A DNA stretch of 64,000 nt, from NCBI GenBank assembly GCA_903642215.1, contig CAHJWG010000001.1:930001-994000 (forward strand). Reading direction: 5' to 3'. Below are positions 53,749 to 62,052 of this stretch, piece by piece. The position numbers and the translations under genes are program-made. How positions within the stretch are numbered: the stretch's first letter is position 1; every line of letters starts with the position of its first letter. Source of the DNA: Sphingobacteriaceae bacterium. GTDB taxonomy: Bacteria > Bacteroidota > Bacteroidia > Sphingobacteriales > Sphingobacteriaceae. The notes under the pieces were generated by a model. It was not told where the DNA came from. It searched no databases and was given only the letters and a program-made list of their open reading frames with translations.

Positions 53749-54246
53749 TTATTTAAAAGCGTATTTAACGCCTATACTTGGTGCAAGATTAAAAATCGGC
53801 CCGCGGAAAATTTCTATTCTCGGATCCAAATCTGCACTAATTGCAATAGGCGAACTTGGGATTAAATACTCTAAACCGATCACCGCATCCGCACCAAAAA
53901 GTACAGAAGCATTATCGTAAACCCGGTAATCGCCGCCGTAAACGCGGTAACCGCCTTTGCCGATGCCGCCGATATGGCCGCCAACACCATAATAAAATTT
54001 AAGTTCGGCTACATTAAATGCAGTTTGATGAATTTCAAATAAACCGGTAAACACAACGCCTTTCTCACGGAAACCTAATATGCCTTCTAAGGCAATATTA
54101 GGGCTGGTAAAATATTTAATTGATGCGCCGCCTTCGTAACTAAAACGTAAACCGGCAGCCGTTTGGTAACTGCTTTGTGCCTGTACCGCTTTACCCAGGC
54201 AAAGGATGGCGGTAAAAAATAACAGGTTTAAAAATATTTTTTTCAT
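53749..54246 (-). CDS. Small outer-membrane beta-barrel protein
   Basis: A 165-residue protein with signal peptide (cleavage near AVQAQ, residues 20-24) and about eight amphipathic strands (GLRFSYEGGASIKYF, ALEGILGFREKGVVF, LKFYYGVGGHIGG, SIGVKYAFK), ending in a basic tail after Phe. This resembles the OmpA/OmpW-like eight-stranded porin fold common in Bacteroidota. The specific role is unknown. Confidence 0.72.
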   Translation of the reverse strand: MKKIFLNLLFFTAILCLGKAVQAQSSYQTAAGLRFSYEGGASIKYFTSPNIALEGILGFREKGVVFTGLFEIHQTAFNVAELKFYYGVGGHIGGIGKGGYRVYGGDYRVYDNASVLFGADAVIGLEYLIPSSPIAISADLDPRIEIFRGPIFNLAPSIGVKYAFK

Positions 54247-54411
54247 ATAAGTAATTTTTTAAATCTTGTTTTGATATGTCAAATGCAAAAGTGTAAAATT
54301 CCAAAGTATCCTTCTCCTGTTCTGCTAAAAAAAATTAGCGTTACAGCCGATTAAAATGTAGTTGGTTGTGCAGGAAATATAATATTTTAGCAAAAATAAA
54401 CAGCTTAAACC

Positions 54412-56127
54412 ATGCGTAAATCATCCGTTAAAAGAAGCATCAGGCTATTTTGGTTTGTGGGCGCAATCATTTCTCTATTAACAGGTTGTACAAAAGGACA
54501 ACTGGGGAAAAACAATGGACAGGAATTTCGTAATGGGATGGTGGTTTGCGCCTATCCTGAAGCGGCAAAAGCTGGTTTGGAAGTTTTACAAAAAGGTGGC
54601 ACAGCTGTAGATGCTGCCATTGCCGTGCAGTTTGCCCTGGCGGTTACGCATCCGGCAGCCGGGAATATCGGCGGCGGCGGTTTTATGGTTTACCGGTCGG
54701 CCAAAGGCGAAACCAATACGTTGGATTACCGGGAAATGGCACCGGCGGCGGCAAGTGCCAATATGTATCTGGATTCGGCCGGAAATGTGATTGCGGATAA
54801 AAGTTTGCATACGCACCAGGCTTCGGGTGTGCCGGGTTCTGTGGATGGTTTGGTGGAAGCACATAAGAAATATGGAAAACTGAAATGGGAGGATCTGGTT
54901 CAGCCGGCAATCAATCTGGCAAAAAACGGATTTCCGCTGACTGAAAAATTAGCTGCTAATTTAAATGCGATGCAGCAAAATTTTAAAAAGCTTAATCCCG
55001 GCAAAAATTATTACTTAAAAGAAGGTGGCTGGAAAGCAGGCGATAGGATGATCCAGGCGGATTTGGGTGCCACGCTGGAATTAATCCGCGATCATGGCCG
55101 CGCCGGTTTTTATGAAGGAAAAGTTGCCGATGAGCTGGTGGCCGAAATGCAAAGCGGAAACGGCTTAATCACCAAAGCTGATTTAAAAAACTATCATGCG
55201 GTTTGGCGCAAAGCCATCACCGGAAATTACAAAGAATATAAAGTAATTACGATGCCGCCGCCTTCCAGCGGTGGGATTGCTTTGCTGCAATTGCTGCGTT
55301 CTGTCGAAAAATATCCGCTAAAAAGATGGGGTTACAATCAGGATTCGACCGTACAATTAATGGTAGAAGCAGAACGCAGGGTTTATGCAGATCGTTCAAA
55401 ATATTTGGGCGACCCGGATTTTTACAAAGTTCCGGCAGATAGTTTGCTTCAACCCAAATACACCGATAAGCGAATGAAAACCTTTACCTGGGCGAAGGCC
55501 ACCCCAAGTAGTGCCGTCCGGCCAGGTTCTTTCGTAGGATACGAAAGCGACCAAACCACACATTTAACAGTTGTAGATAAAGATGGAAATGCGGTTTCAA
55601 TCACCACTACTTTAAACGGTTCTTTCGGTTCCGGGATTGTGGTAAAAGGTGCAGGTTTCCTGTTAAATAACGAAATGGACGATTTTAGTGCCAAGCCCGG
55701 CACGCCAAATATGTATGGTTTGATTGGCGGAAAAGCAAATGCTATCCAGCCGGGCAAACGTATGTTATCTTCTATGACACCGGCTATCCTCGAAAAAAAT
55801 GGTAAATTATTTATGGTACTTGGTACGCCGGGCGGTTCTACGATTATCACTTCTGTTTTTCAAACGATTTTAAATGTAGTTGAGTTTGACCAAACCATGC
55901 AGCAGGCGGTAACTTCCAAACGCTTCCATCATCAATGGTTGCCGGATGATGTTGAGGTAGAAAAAGATGCGCTTGATAGTACAACTACGCAGAAATTACA
56001 ACAAAAGGGTTATAAAATTTCGCCGCATGGGCCAATCGGAAGAGTTGATGCGATCTTAAAAACAAAATGGGGATACTATCAGGGTGGCGCAGATCCGCGC
56101 GGAGACGATACTAAATTGGGTTGGTAA
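54412..56127 (+). CDS. ggt: Gamma-glutamyltransferase (lipoprotein)
   Basis: A 571-residue Ntn-hydrolase precursor that cleaves itself and transfers or hydrolyses the gamma-glutamyl group of glutathione in the periplasm. The N-terminal lipobox LLTGC (Cys near 26) marks a lipoprotein. GGTAVDAAIAVQFALAVTHP and GNIGGGGFMVYR are substrate-pocket signatures. The catalytic Thr is the first residue of THLTVVDKDGNAVS near 384, the cleavage point that makes the small subunit; LLNNEMDDFS follows. A copy of the dispersed word (54428-54440) forms codons in the signal peptide (V-K-R-S-I). Confidence 0.93.
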   Translation: MRKSSVKRSIRLFWFVGAIISLLTGCTKGQLGKNNGQEFRNGMVVCAYPEAAKAGLEVLQKGGTAVDAAIAVQFALAVTHPAAGNIGGGGFMVYRSAKGETNTLDYREMAPAAASANMYLDSAGNVIADKSLHTHQASGVPGSVDGLVEAHKKYGKLKWEDLVQPAINLAKNGFPLTEKLAANLNAMQQNFKKLNPGKNYYLKEGGWKAGDRMIQADLGATLELIRDHGRAGFYEGKVADELVAEMQSGNGLITKADLKNYHAVWRKAITGNYKEYKVITMPPPSSGGIALLQLLRSVEKYPLKRWGYNQDSTVQLMVEAERRVYADRSKYLGDPDFYKVPADSLLQPKYTDKRMKTFTWAKATPSSAVRPGSFVGYESDQTTHLTVVDKDGNAVSITTTLNGSFGSGIVVKGAGFLLNNEMDDFSAKPGTPNMYGLIGGKANAIQPGKRMLSSMTPAILEKNGKLFMVLGTPGGSTIITSVFQTILNVVEFDQTMQQAVTSKRFHHQWLPDDVEVEKDALDSTTTQKLQQKGYKISPHGPIGRVDAILKTKWGYYQGGADPRGDDTKLGW

Positions 56128-56153
56128 ATTAAAATTACACCATTTTTTTATGC

Positions 56154-56166
56154 CTAAAAGAAGTAT
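56154..56166 (-). repeat. Dispersed word, one-base variant
   Basis: CTAAAAGAAGTAT 27 bases after ggt; on the minus strand ATAAAAAAATGG follows the core, so the composite form is present. Confidence 0.65.
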
Positions 56167-56224
56167 ATGCCTTTACTGCTTTTGTTAAAATATGTTAAGG
56201 TTCGGTATTTGCAGATTAAAACAA

Positions 56225-56232
56225 TAAATTTG
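56225..56232 (+). promoter_or_regulatory. Candidate -7 promoter element of the FKBP genes
   Basis: TAAATTTG is an exact TAnnTTTG match, 18 bases before the ATG at 56250, with TTCG at 56201-56204 as a weak -33 element (20-base spacer). Confidence 0.5.
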
Positions 56233-56249
56233 CGGTTTATCTGTGCTGC

Positions 56250-56738
56250 ATGAAGAGGTTGTTTATTGTATTCGCATTACTGCTTGCCCTTTCGGCATGT
56301 AAAAAAGCGGCTACAGATAATTCAGCTTATCTGGCACAGATCGGGAAAGACAGCAATACAATCAGGGCTTATCTGATCGCCAATAATATTCCTATAAAAA
56401 AAGTAGGCGATACGATCGGTGTTTATTATCAGATTATAAATCCGGGAGATATAGCCAGTTTGTACAGCAGTTCTACCTTGGTAACCGTGGGTTTTTCGGC
56501 AAAAATAGTAGGGGCAAAAGATACTTTAACTTATCCGAGTGCTTACCATCCGTCTTTTAATCTGGGAAGTGTGATCAGAGGCTGGCGGGTTGGTATTCCG
56601 CTGATAAAAAAGAACGGTAGGATACGCCTTTTTCTGCCTTCGCGTTATGCTTATGGCTCTTATGATCATGATCCGCCAAAAATACCGGCTAACTCATGTT
56701 TAGATTTTGATATTCAATTATTTAACGTTACCAATTAA
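56250..56738 (+). CDS. FKBP-type peptidyl-prolyl isomerase lipoprotein
   Basis: A 162-residue lipoprotein: lipobox LSAC (Cys near 17). One FKBP-like domain, with IGVYYQIINPG near 51, VIRGWRVGIPLIKKNGRIRL near 111-130 and LPSRYAYGSYDH near 132-143, as in the terminal half of FKBP domains. The active-site aromatic set looks partly degenerate, so catalysis is uncertain. It lies 16 bases upstream of a paralogous two-domain gene. Confidence 0.8.
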   Translation: MKRLFIVFALLLALSACKKAATDNSAYLAQIGKDSNTIRAYLIANNIPIKKVGDTIGVYYQIINPGDIASLYSSSTLVTVGFSAKIVGAKDTLTYPSAYHPSFNLGSVIRGWRVGIPLIKKNGRIRLFLPSRYAYGSYDHDPPKIPANSCLDFDIQLFNVTN

Positions 56739-56754
56739 TTAAATATAATTTATA

Positions 56755-57654
56755 ATGAAGCAATTTGCTTTCGCCTTTTTAGCTGTACTTGTTTTAGCCA
56801 TGTTTTCCTGTAAAAAGGAATATGAAACCATCGTATCTTTTGATAACAATACGATCCAAAACTATATTTCTGCCAATAACCTAACCATGACAAAAGGCGA
56901 CAGCGGAATTTTTTATCAGATAATAAAACCAGGCACAACCGGAAATGTACTGACTGATACTGATCGAATTTTTTATGCTTTTACTTTAAAAACATTAGAT
57001 GGTAAGTACGTTTCTACCGATACAGTTTTAAACCGTGTAAGTAATTATGCTGGCTTAACCCTCACAACCCTACCTTACGGTTTACAATTCGGTATCAAAA
57101 AATACCTTCAAAAACGTAACGGAATTATACGCTTAATTATTCCTTCTAAACAGGCTTATGGTATAAATGGTTACCCAAGTGTTAAAATCGGTGGAAATGA
57201 ATCATTGGATTATACGGTATATTTATACAACGTAGATAGTCAGTTGGCTTACGATACCGTACAAATCAGGAACTATATCAAAAAAAATAACTTAACAGGT
57301 TTCAAGAAAACACCTTCGGGTTTATATTACAAAATTGTAGATCCGGGTTCTGGTACAGATCAGATTTACGCTACTTCTACCGTTACAGTAAATTATACAA
57401 AGCGGTTGTTATTGAGCGGAACGGTAGTTGAAACCAAAAGTTTAGCTGCGCAATCGATAACTGCATTTGCTTCTGCAGGTTTCCAGGAAGGGTTGCAATT
57501 TTTAAATTCCGGCGGTAAAATACGGATGCTGATCCCATCTGGCATAGGTTACGGAACTGCTGCCGCTTCAACTACAGACGGGGCTTACAATTACAATGTT
57601 CCGTCTAATTCAATTTTAGATTTTGATGCAAATGTAACCGCCGTTACCAACTAA
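56755..57654 (+). CDS. Two-domain FKBP-type peptidyl-prolyl isomerase lipoprotein
   Basis: A 299-residue lipoprotein (lipobox MFSC, Cys near 20) with two FKBP-like domains. The first (about 35-160) has SGIFYQIIKPG and IIRLIIPSKQAYG; the second (about 175-299) has SGLYYKIVDPGSG, VTVNYTKRL and KIRMLIPSGIGYG. The first domain is closest to the single domain of the upstream gene, which points to duplication. Both likely act as periplasmic or outer-membrane folding helpers. Confidence 0.83.
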   Translation: MKQFAFAFLAVLVLAMFSCKKEYETIVSFDNNTIQNYISANNLTMTKGDSGIFYQIIKPGTTGNVLTDTDRIFYAFTLKTLDGKYVSTDTVLNRVSNYAGLTLTTLPYGLQFGIKKYLQKRNGIIRLIIPSKQAYGINGYPSVKIGGNESLDYTVYLYNVDSQLAYDTVQIRNYIKKNNLTGFKKTPSGLYYKIVDPGSGTDQIYATSTVTVNYTKRLLLSGTVVETKSLAAQSITAFASAGFQEGLQFLNSGGKIRMLIPSGIGYGTAAASTTDGAYNYNVPSNSILDFDANVTAVTN

Positions 57655-57665
57655 TTTTTATGCTG

Positions 57666-57678
57666 ATAAAAGAAGCAT
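57666..57678 (-). repeat. Dispersed 13-bp word, exact copy
   Basis: ATAAAAGAAGCAT between the convergent FKBP and photolyase genes; on the minus strand ATAAAAATTAG follows the core. Confidence 0.75.
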
Positions 57679-57687
57679 CAGAAAATA

Positions 57688-58998
57688 TTAACTGTTTAAC
57701 GCTTTTTTAAAAGCTGCCAAACAACGTTCCCGCGCTTCTTTATGATCTACAATGGGTTTTGGATATTTGGTGAAATCGCCATACTCCGGAACCCATTTTT
57801 TAATATATTCCAGTTTAGGATCAAACTTTTTCGTTTGCGCATCCGGACTAAATATCCTGAAAAAAGGTGCAGCATCTGTACCAGTCCCGGTTGCCCATTG
57901 CCAACCGCCAACATTGCTGCTCATATCATAATCCAGCAGTTTGCGCGAAAAATAATGCTCGCCCAAACGCCAGTCAATCAGTAAATCTTTGGATAAAAAG
58001 CTGGCCGTAACCATCCGCAGGCGATTGTGCATCCAGCCGATTGTATTAAGTTGCCGCATTCCGGCATCTACCAGTGGGTATCCGGTTTTCCCTTCGCACC
58101 AAGCCTGGAAATCCGCATCATTTTTTCGCCATTCAATCTTGTCAAAATCTGTTTTATAGGAGTGATCCATCGTTTGCGGAAAATGCCATAATATCATTGC
58201 ATAAAAATCTCGCCAGATAAGTTCGTTCAGCCAAGTTTTTTCTGCGGATTGATTAGCGGCTGTGGCCAGTTCGCGAATACTTACCGTACCAAAACGTAGG
58301 TGATGGCTGATGCGTGATGTTCCTTCCAATGCCGGGAAATCCCGGGTTTTAGCATAATCTGCAATAACTGATTTATATTCCTGATCGGGGATCGGTAATG
58401 AACTGATCTCAAAACCAATAGATCGGATAGAAGGAAAGTTTAAATTTATCTTAAACAGGTTTTTAAAATACTTTTCAACCGGATAAGCTTTCAGATAAAA
58501 ATCATTCAGTTTCTCTTTCCATTTGCGCGCATACGGCGTATAAATGGTGTAAGGTGATCCGTCTGCTTTTACAATTTCCTTCCGGTCAAAAATAACCTGA
58601 TCTTTAAAAGTGCAGAACTTGCTTCCTTTATCCGTTAAAAATTGTGCAATTTCTGTATCACGCTGCTTGGCGTAAGGTTCGTAATCGTGGTTGGTAAAAA
58701 CAGTATCAACAGTATATTCATTTAAAATCTCGGTATAAGTTTCTATTGGCGAGGTATTTTTGATCAGGATAGAACTTCCCTGTTTCTTCAGTTCCTGATC
58801 CATTTTAACCAGCGACTGATAAATAAAAGTTACACGTGCATCATCTTTATCTTCCAGTTTATCCAGTATAACTTTATCAAAAATGAAAAGCGGCAAAACC
58901 GGTTTCCCGCTTTTTAAAGCCCGGTAAAAACCTGCGTTATCGTGTAACCTTAAATCCCTGCGGAACCAAAAAATATTGATACTTTGTTTATCAGGCAT
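57688..58998 (-). CDS. Deoxyribodipyrimidine photolyase/cryptochrome-family protein
   Basis: A 436-residue flavoprotein. INIFWFRRDLRLHDNAGFY is the N-terminal signature; the FAD-binding half shows TSRISHHLRFGTVSIRELA, the WLNELIWRDFYAMILWHFP segment, and DAGMRQLNTIGWMHNRLRM with the DYDMSSNVGGWQWATGTGTD stretch. These fit class I CPD photolyases, which repair UV dimers using blue light. I chose the ATG at 58998, giving an 8-base overlap with the upstream gene, because the FRRDLR motif normally lies about 10 residues from the start. Confidence 0.9.
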   Translation of the reverse strand: MPDKQSINIFWFRRDLRLHDNAGFYRALKSGKPVLPLFIFDKVILDKLEDKDDARVTFIYQSLVKMDQELKKQGSSILIKNTSPIETYTEILNEYTVDTVFTNHDYEPYAKQRDTEIAQFLTDKGSKFCTFKDQVIFDRKEIVKADGSPYTIYTPYARKWKEKLNDFYLKAYPVEKYFKNLFKINLNFPSIRSIGFEISSLPIPDQEYKSVIADYAKTRDFPALEGTSRISHHLRFGTVSIRELATAANQSAEKTWLNELIWRDFYAMILWHFPQTMDHSYKTDFDKIEWRKNDADFQAWCEGKTGYPLVDAGMRQLNTIGWMHNRLRMVTASFLSKDLLIDWRLGEHYFSRKLLDYDMSSNVGGWQWATGTGTDAAPFFRIFSPDAQTKKFDPKLEYIKKWVPEYGDFTKYPKPIVDHKEARERCLAAFKKALNS

Positions 58999-59893
58999 AA
59001 ATTTCGCGGATAGCATCTTTAATCAACGGATATTTAAATCGGAAGCCGGCTTGTTCCGTTTTCGCTGCCGAAACTTTGGTACTTCCTAAAACTACGGCAC
59101 TCATTTCACCTAAAATCAGCTTTAAAGCAACAGCAGGTACGTGCGGCAGCCACAACGGCCGGTGCAATTGTATGGCGGCGGCAACTGTTAACTTTTCGTT
59201 AGTTACCGGGTTTGGCGCAACCATGTTGTAAACGCCGGTTAACTGGTTTTCGATGCCGAATAAGTATAAATCTATCGCATCCTGCAAATGGATCCACGGA
59301 ATCCATTGCTTGCCGGAACCTAAAACAGTCCCGAAACCGAATTTTATCGGTAAAGCTAACTGCTTTAAAGCACCGCCATCGTCAGTTAAAACAACGCCGG
59401 TCCTAAATTTTAATATCTCTAAACCTAAGCTTTCGCCTTCGTCAACCGCTTGTTCCCAATCAATACAGCATTTCCCTAAAAAATCTCCTGCCGGGGCAGA
59501 TTCTTCTGTCATTAAATCATCGCCGCGATCACTGTAATAACCTGTTGCAGAAGCAGAAATAACTTTTTTTACCTGATGCGGCTGTTGCTTTAATAAATCA
59601 TAAATCAGCTTGATAGAACGTGTCCGGCTCTCCGTAATTTCTTTTTTTCGGTCATCTGTCCATCGTTTTTCTGCGATGCCTTCGCCGGCTAAATGCACAA
59701 TTAAATCAACGCCGGTGATACAATTTTTATCGATCATACCTTTATCTACATCCCACAAATACGTTTTTACGTTAGGGATATTTTTTTCCATTCGGCTTAA
59801 TAAACTTACCTGGTAACCTTTTTCCAGCAAAAGCCCGGTAAGTTTTTTACCAACCAAACCCGTACCGCCGGTTATTAAAATATGCTTGTTCAT
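58991..59893 (-). CDS. TIGR01777-family NAD-dependent epimerase-like protein
   Basis: A 300-residue extended short-chain dehydrogenase of the TIGR01777 (SDR39U1, YfcH-like) family. The cofactor motif is ITGGTGLVGKKLTGLL at 6-21; DLIVHLAGEGIAEKRWTDDR near 64-83 and ASATGYYSDRGDD near 113-125 are signatures. In Bacteroidota and Proteobacteria it often sits next to a photolyase gene, as here, with overlapping ends. The reaction is unknown. Confidence 0.88.
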   Translation of the reverse strand: MNKHILITGGTGLVGKKLTGLLLEKGYQVSLLSRMEKNIPNVKTYLWDVDKGMIDKNCITGVDLIVHLAGEGIAEKRWTDDRKKEITESRTRSIKLIYDLLKQQPHQVKKVISASATGYYSDRGDDLMTEESAPAGDFLGKCCIDWEQAVDEGESLGLEILKFRTGVVLTDDGGALKQLALPIKFGFGTVLGSGKQWIPWIHLQDAIDLYLFGIENQLTGVYNMVAPNPVTNEKLTVAAAIQLHRPLWLPHVPAVALKLILGEMSAVVLGSTKVSAAKTEQAGFRFKYPLIKDAIREIYA

Positions 59894-59965
59894 GAGTGTA
59901 AAATAACTTTTTTTGCACTATTAAGTTTGATGCTAACTTGTAATTTGGCAGTTTTGCAGTTGTTA

Positions 59966-59978
59966 ATACTGTTTTTAT
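59966..59978 (+). repeat. Dispersed word, G-variant, across a start codon
   Basis: ATACTGTTTTTAT ends inside the ATG (59977-59979) of the ferredoxin-like gene. Confidence 0.55.
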
Positions 59979-60291
59979 GGATCAAAAATACGAGAAGCAC
60001 ATTTTTATATGTACCAATCAGCGGCCTGCGGGTACACGTGTAAGTTGCGGCGAAGCACACGGATTAGCTTTAGTGGCTGCTTTTAAAAAAGCAATTTTGC
60101 ACAACGGGTTAAATGTTGAAATGCGCGCCCAGCGTACCGGCTGCATGGAAACATGCGAACTCGGGCCATCAATTGTGGTTTATCCGGAAGGGGTTTTTTA
60201 CGGGCATGTACAGTTATCGGATGTGGATGAAATTGTATCCGAACACCTTGTTAATAACTGTGTGGTAGAACGTTTAAAGCTTACTTTTTAG
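59977..60291 (+). CDS. Thioredoxin-like [2Fe-2S] ferredoxin
   Basis: A 104-residue protein of the (2Fe-2S) ferredoxin, thioredoxin-like family. The four cluster ligands are Cys in HIFICTNQR (about residue 12), Cys in RVSCGEAHG (about 24), and the pair in RTGCMETCELGPSIVVYP (about 56 and 60), the C-x10-C...C-x3-C pattern of the family. Likely a soluble electron carrier. Single gene, divergent from the TIGR01777 gene. Confidence 0.9.
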   Translation: MDQKYEKHIFICTNQRPAGTRVSCGEAHGLALVAAFKKAILHNGLNVEMRAQRTGCMETCELGPSIVVYPEGVFYGHVQLSDVDEIVSEHLVNNCVVERLKLTF

Positions 60292-60295
60292 GCTG

Positions 60296-60308
60296 ATGCT
60301 TTTTTTAC
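60296..60308 (+). repeat. Dispersed word, one-base variant
   Basis: ATGCTTTTTTTAC, four bases after the ferredoxin-like gene, followed by GGTAAAAATTAC. Confidence 0.6.
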
Positions 60309-60376
60309 CGGTAAAAATTACATGTTAACCGGCGACGTAACTTTCTAATTGTCGGAAATAATTTTATTAAACACTG

Positions 60377-60389
60377 ATGCTTCTTTTAT
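60377..60389 (+). repeat. Dispersed 13-bp word, exact copy
   Basis: ATGCTTCTTTTAT followed by CGC and ATAAAAAAAG, which then forms part of the next terminator stem. Confidence 0.75.
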
Positions 60390-60395
60390 CGCATA

Positions 60396-60432
60396 AAAAA
60401 AGAGGGCTGGTAATTAAACCAACCCTCTTTTT
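60396..60432 (-). terminator. Intrinsic terminator of the Lys/Met-rich gene
   Basis: AAAAAGAGGG with TGGT pairs with ACCA and CCCTCTTTTT around a short AT-rich loop. It lies just past the stop of the minus-strand gene ending at 60452, and could also serve the plus strand. Confidence 0.75.
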
Positions 60433-60451
60433 AAGTTTTTAACTGAAAAAA

Positions 60452-60634
60452 TTACATTTTCATTGTAGTATCTTTTTTCATTTTTTTCATCTTGCCCATT
60501 TTACCCATTTTTTTCTTTTTCATGGTGTCTTGAGTCATGTGTGTTCCAGCAACTGGAGCAGCAGTAACAGTTAGGCAAGTAGTGATCATGATTGCACCGG
60601 CCATCATGATTGCTTTAAAAGCTGACATTTTCAT
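60452..60634 (-). CDS. Small exported Lys/Met-rich protein
   Basis: A 60-residue protein with signal peptide (cleavage near LTVTAA, residues 21-26) and a mature part of about 34 residues dominated by Met and Lys (KKKKMGKMGKMKKMKK). It has its own promoter region and terminator. I do not recognise a family. The composition could suit metal (Cu or Ag) binding through Met, or anionic-surface binding through Lys; neither is shown. Similar short Met-Lys proteins occur in Sphingobacteriaceae. Confidence 0.65.
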   Translation of the reverse strand: MKMSAFKAIMMAGAIMITTCLTVTAAPVAGTHMTQDTMKKKKMGKMGKMKKMKKDTTMKM

Positions 60635-60756
60635 AGTTTTTAATTAATTTTTTTTGTTTAGTTAGTTCTATAAAGATAAACACATCCTTTTAAAATTGTT
60701 TAATAATAAAAAAAATATTTTCAGTCTGCCATTTTCACTCTTAATTTAACTTTAAT

Positions 60757-61194
60757 ATGAAAAATTTCTTAGAAGATGCTTATGCTGAAGCGGCCACAGG
60801 TTATGCCGAAGGCGGCATCCCGATTGGTTCTGTGCTGGTACATCAGGGCAAAGTTATTGGCCGAGGCCACAACCGGCGTGTTCAAAAAGGAAGTGCTATT
60901 TTACACGGAGAAATGGATGCGCTGGAAAATGCAGGCCGTTTACCTGCTTCCGTTTACCGCCAATGCGAATTATACACTACGCTTTCGCCTTGTCCGATGT
61001 GTTCCGGAACGATTCTTTTATATGGCATCCCCAGAGTGATTGTAGGCGAAAACAAAACTTTTTTAGGCGAAGAAGAATTGCTGCGTGCCAAAGGTGTAGA
61101 AGTAATAGTTGTAAATGATGCCGCCTGTTATGATTTAATGCAGCTGTTTATCAGTAAAAACCCGGAATTGTGGAACGAAGATATTGGCGTTTAA
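60757..61194 (+). CDS. Cytosine deaminase-like zinc nucleoside deaminase (FCY1-like)
   Basis: A 145-residue zinc hydrolase of the cytidine-deaminase fold. The zinc site is HGEMDALENAG (His and catalytic Glu, about residues 52-62) plus PCPMCSG (two Cys, about 79-85). The stretch LYTTLSPCPMC, YGIPRVIVGEN and the terminal NPELWNEDIG run closely parallel to yeast cytosine deaminase FCY1 (TLSPC, YGIPR, VGEN, W-EDIG). Deamination of free cytosine to uracil is therefore the best guess; guanine deaminase or TadA-like roles are less likely given the C-terminus. Confidence 0.87.
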   Translation: MKNFLEDAYAEAATGYAEGGIPIGSVLVHQGKVIGRGHNRRVQKGSAILHGEMDALENAGRLPASVYRQCELYTTLSPCPMCSGTILLYGIPRVIVGENKTFLGEEELLRAKGVEVIVVNDAACYDLMQLFISKNPELWNEDIGV

Positions 61195-61200
61195 AAAGCT

Positions 61201-61290
61201 GTGCTTCTTTTATATGCCCAAAACCTAAAAAATTAACCATAAAAAAAGCTTCATTATTTATGAAGCTTTTTTTATGGTTAAAAGAAGTAT
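61201..61290. terminator. 22-bp hairpin terminator flanked by two inverted copies of the dispersed word
   Basis: Perfect arms 61233-61254 and 61260-61281 (ATAAAAAAAGCTTCAT type) form a 22-bp stem. Outside it lie GTGCTTCTTTTAT (61201-61213) and the inverted TTAAAAGAAGTAT (61278-61290). It sits between the convergent deaminase and PA2169-like genes and serves both. Confidence 0.8.
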
Positions 61291-61760
61291 CAGGATTGTA
61301 CTGCTGCATCACGTAATGCTTTTACTTCATTATGCGCTTTTAAAATACCTTCGTTCTGGCTGTTTATGCTGCTGCTGATTGTGGTACTCCAGTTTAAATC
61401 TGTATCTGTTAAAGCTTGTTTGTAAGCTTTTTTGGCTACATCTTCTCCGGATTCGCACTCTGCTAAAACAGCGTGGCGACCTTTGCCCGTAAAAGCTGAT
61501 TTTACATCAATCCAAGCGTGGTGTATATCACCGGTAACACTGGTAGAATCTGCCGGTTCGCCGCCTAAAGATTTTACAAATGCTTCTAATTCTGTAGAAT
61601 TTTTTTGGCTTTGCGCAATATAACCAGGAAACAAAGCTTTTAAATCAGCTTCTTCTGTGTTTTCCAAACTTTTTTTGTAACCTGCTGCGCGGTCGTTATT
61701 AATTTTAATAAGCGTGTTTAATGCAGATATTTGATCTTCTGCGGTTTCTGTAGTTGCCAT
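61290..61760 (-). CDS. PA2169-family four-helix-bundle protein (DUF2383)
   Basis: A 156-residue all-alpha protein. ISALNTLIKINNDRAAGYKK near the start, the GDIHHAWIDVKSAFTGKGRH segment near 77-96, and AVLAECESGEDVAKKAYKQA near 97-116 match the PA2169/DUF2383 family, which has a ferritin-like bundle with Glu residues spaced as for a di-metal site. Function is unknown; in other bacteria it is often a stress-induced protein. Confidence 0.87.
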   Translation of the reverse strand: MATTETAEDQISALNTLIKINNDRAAGYKKSLENTEEADLKALFPGYIAQSQKNSTELEAFVKSLGGEPADSTSVTGDIHHAWIDVKSAFTGKGRHAVLAECESGEDVAKKAYKQALTDTDLNWSTTISSSINSQNEGILKAHNEVKALRDAAVQS

Positions 61761-61874
61761 TTTTTAATGTTTTTATATTGATAACATGATTTTGAAAGTA
61801 TAGTTTTTTAAAAAATTGTAGAACAGGAGTTGTAGAAGAATAAAAATTTAAAAAGATAAAAATTAATAAATTAT

Positions 61875-61943
61875 GTGCCTAAGGCTGTTCTTGCTGCTTT
61901 TGTTGGCGGAGCTTTCTATGGGTTTATTTATGGGTATGTTTAG
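61875..61943 (+). other. Possible 22-residue membrane peptide
   Basis: A GTG-started frame reads PKAVLAAFVGGAFYGFIYGY and stops; an overlapping ATG frame (61873-61956) gives a 27-residue Leu-rich peptide. Only one of the two can be real, and both may be chance. I see nothing else in this 290-base gap except the terminator and word near 62 kb. Confidence 0.2.
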
Positions 61944-61991
61944 TCTGATTTTTTAGGATGTAATTTAATAAATGTTAAGTTAATTAAGCCA

Positions 61992-62027
61992 AAAACCCGC
62001 GCTACCATCAGGCAACGCGGGTTTTTC
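61992..62027. terminator. Intrinsic terminator of the RND pump gene
   Basis: Arms AAAAACCCGCG (61992-62002) and CGCGGGTTTTT (62017-62027), perfect over 11 bp. Confidence 0.85.
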
Positions 62028-62032
62028 TATGC

Positions 62033-62045
62033 TAAAAGAAGCATC
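62033..62045 (-). repeat. Dispersed word, one-base variant
   Basis: CTAAAAGAAGCAT between the terminator and the end of the RND pump gene. Confidence 0.65.
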
Positions 62046-62052
62046 AGTTATT

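Noticed and set aside
61873-61956. Leu-rich 27-residue ATG frame after the PA2169-like gene
   Set aside because: It overlaps an equally good GTG frame, has no recognisable ribosome site and could be chance in an AT-rich gap; only a low-confidence note was kept.
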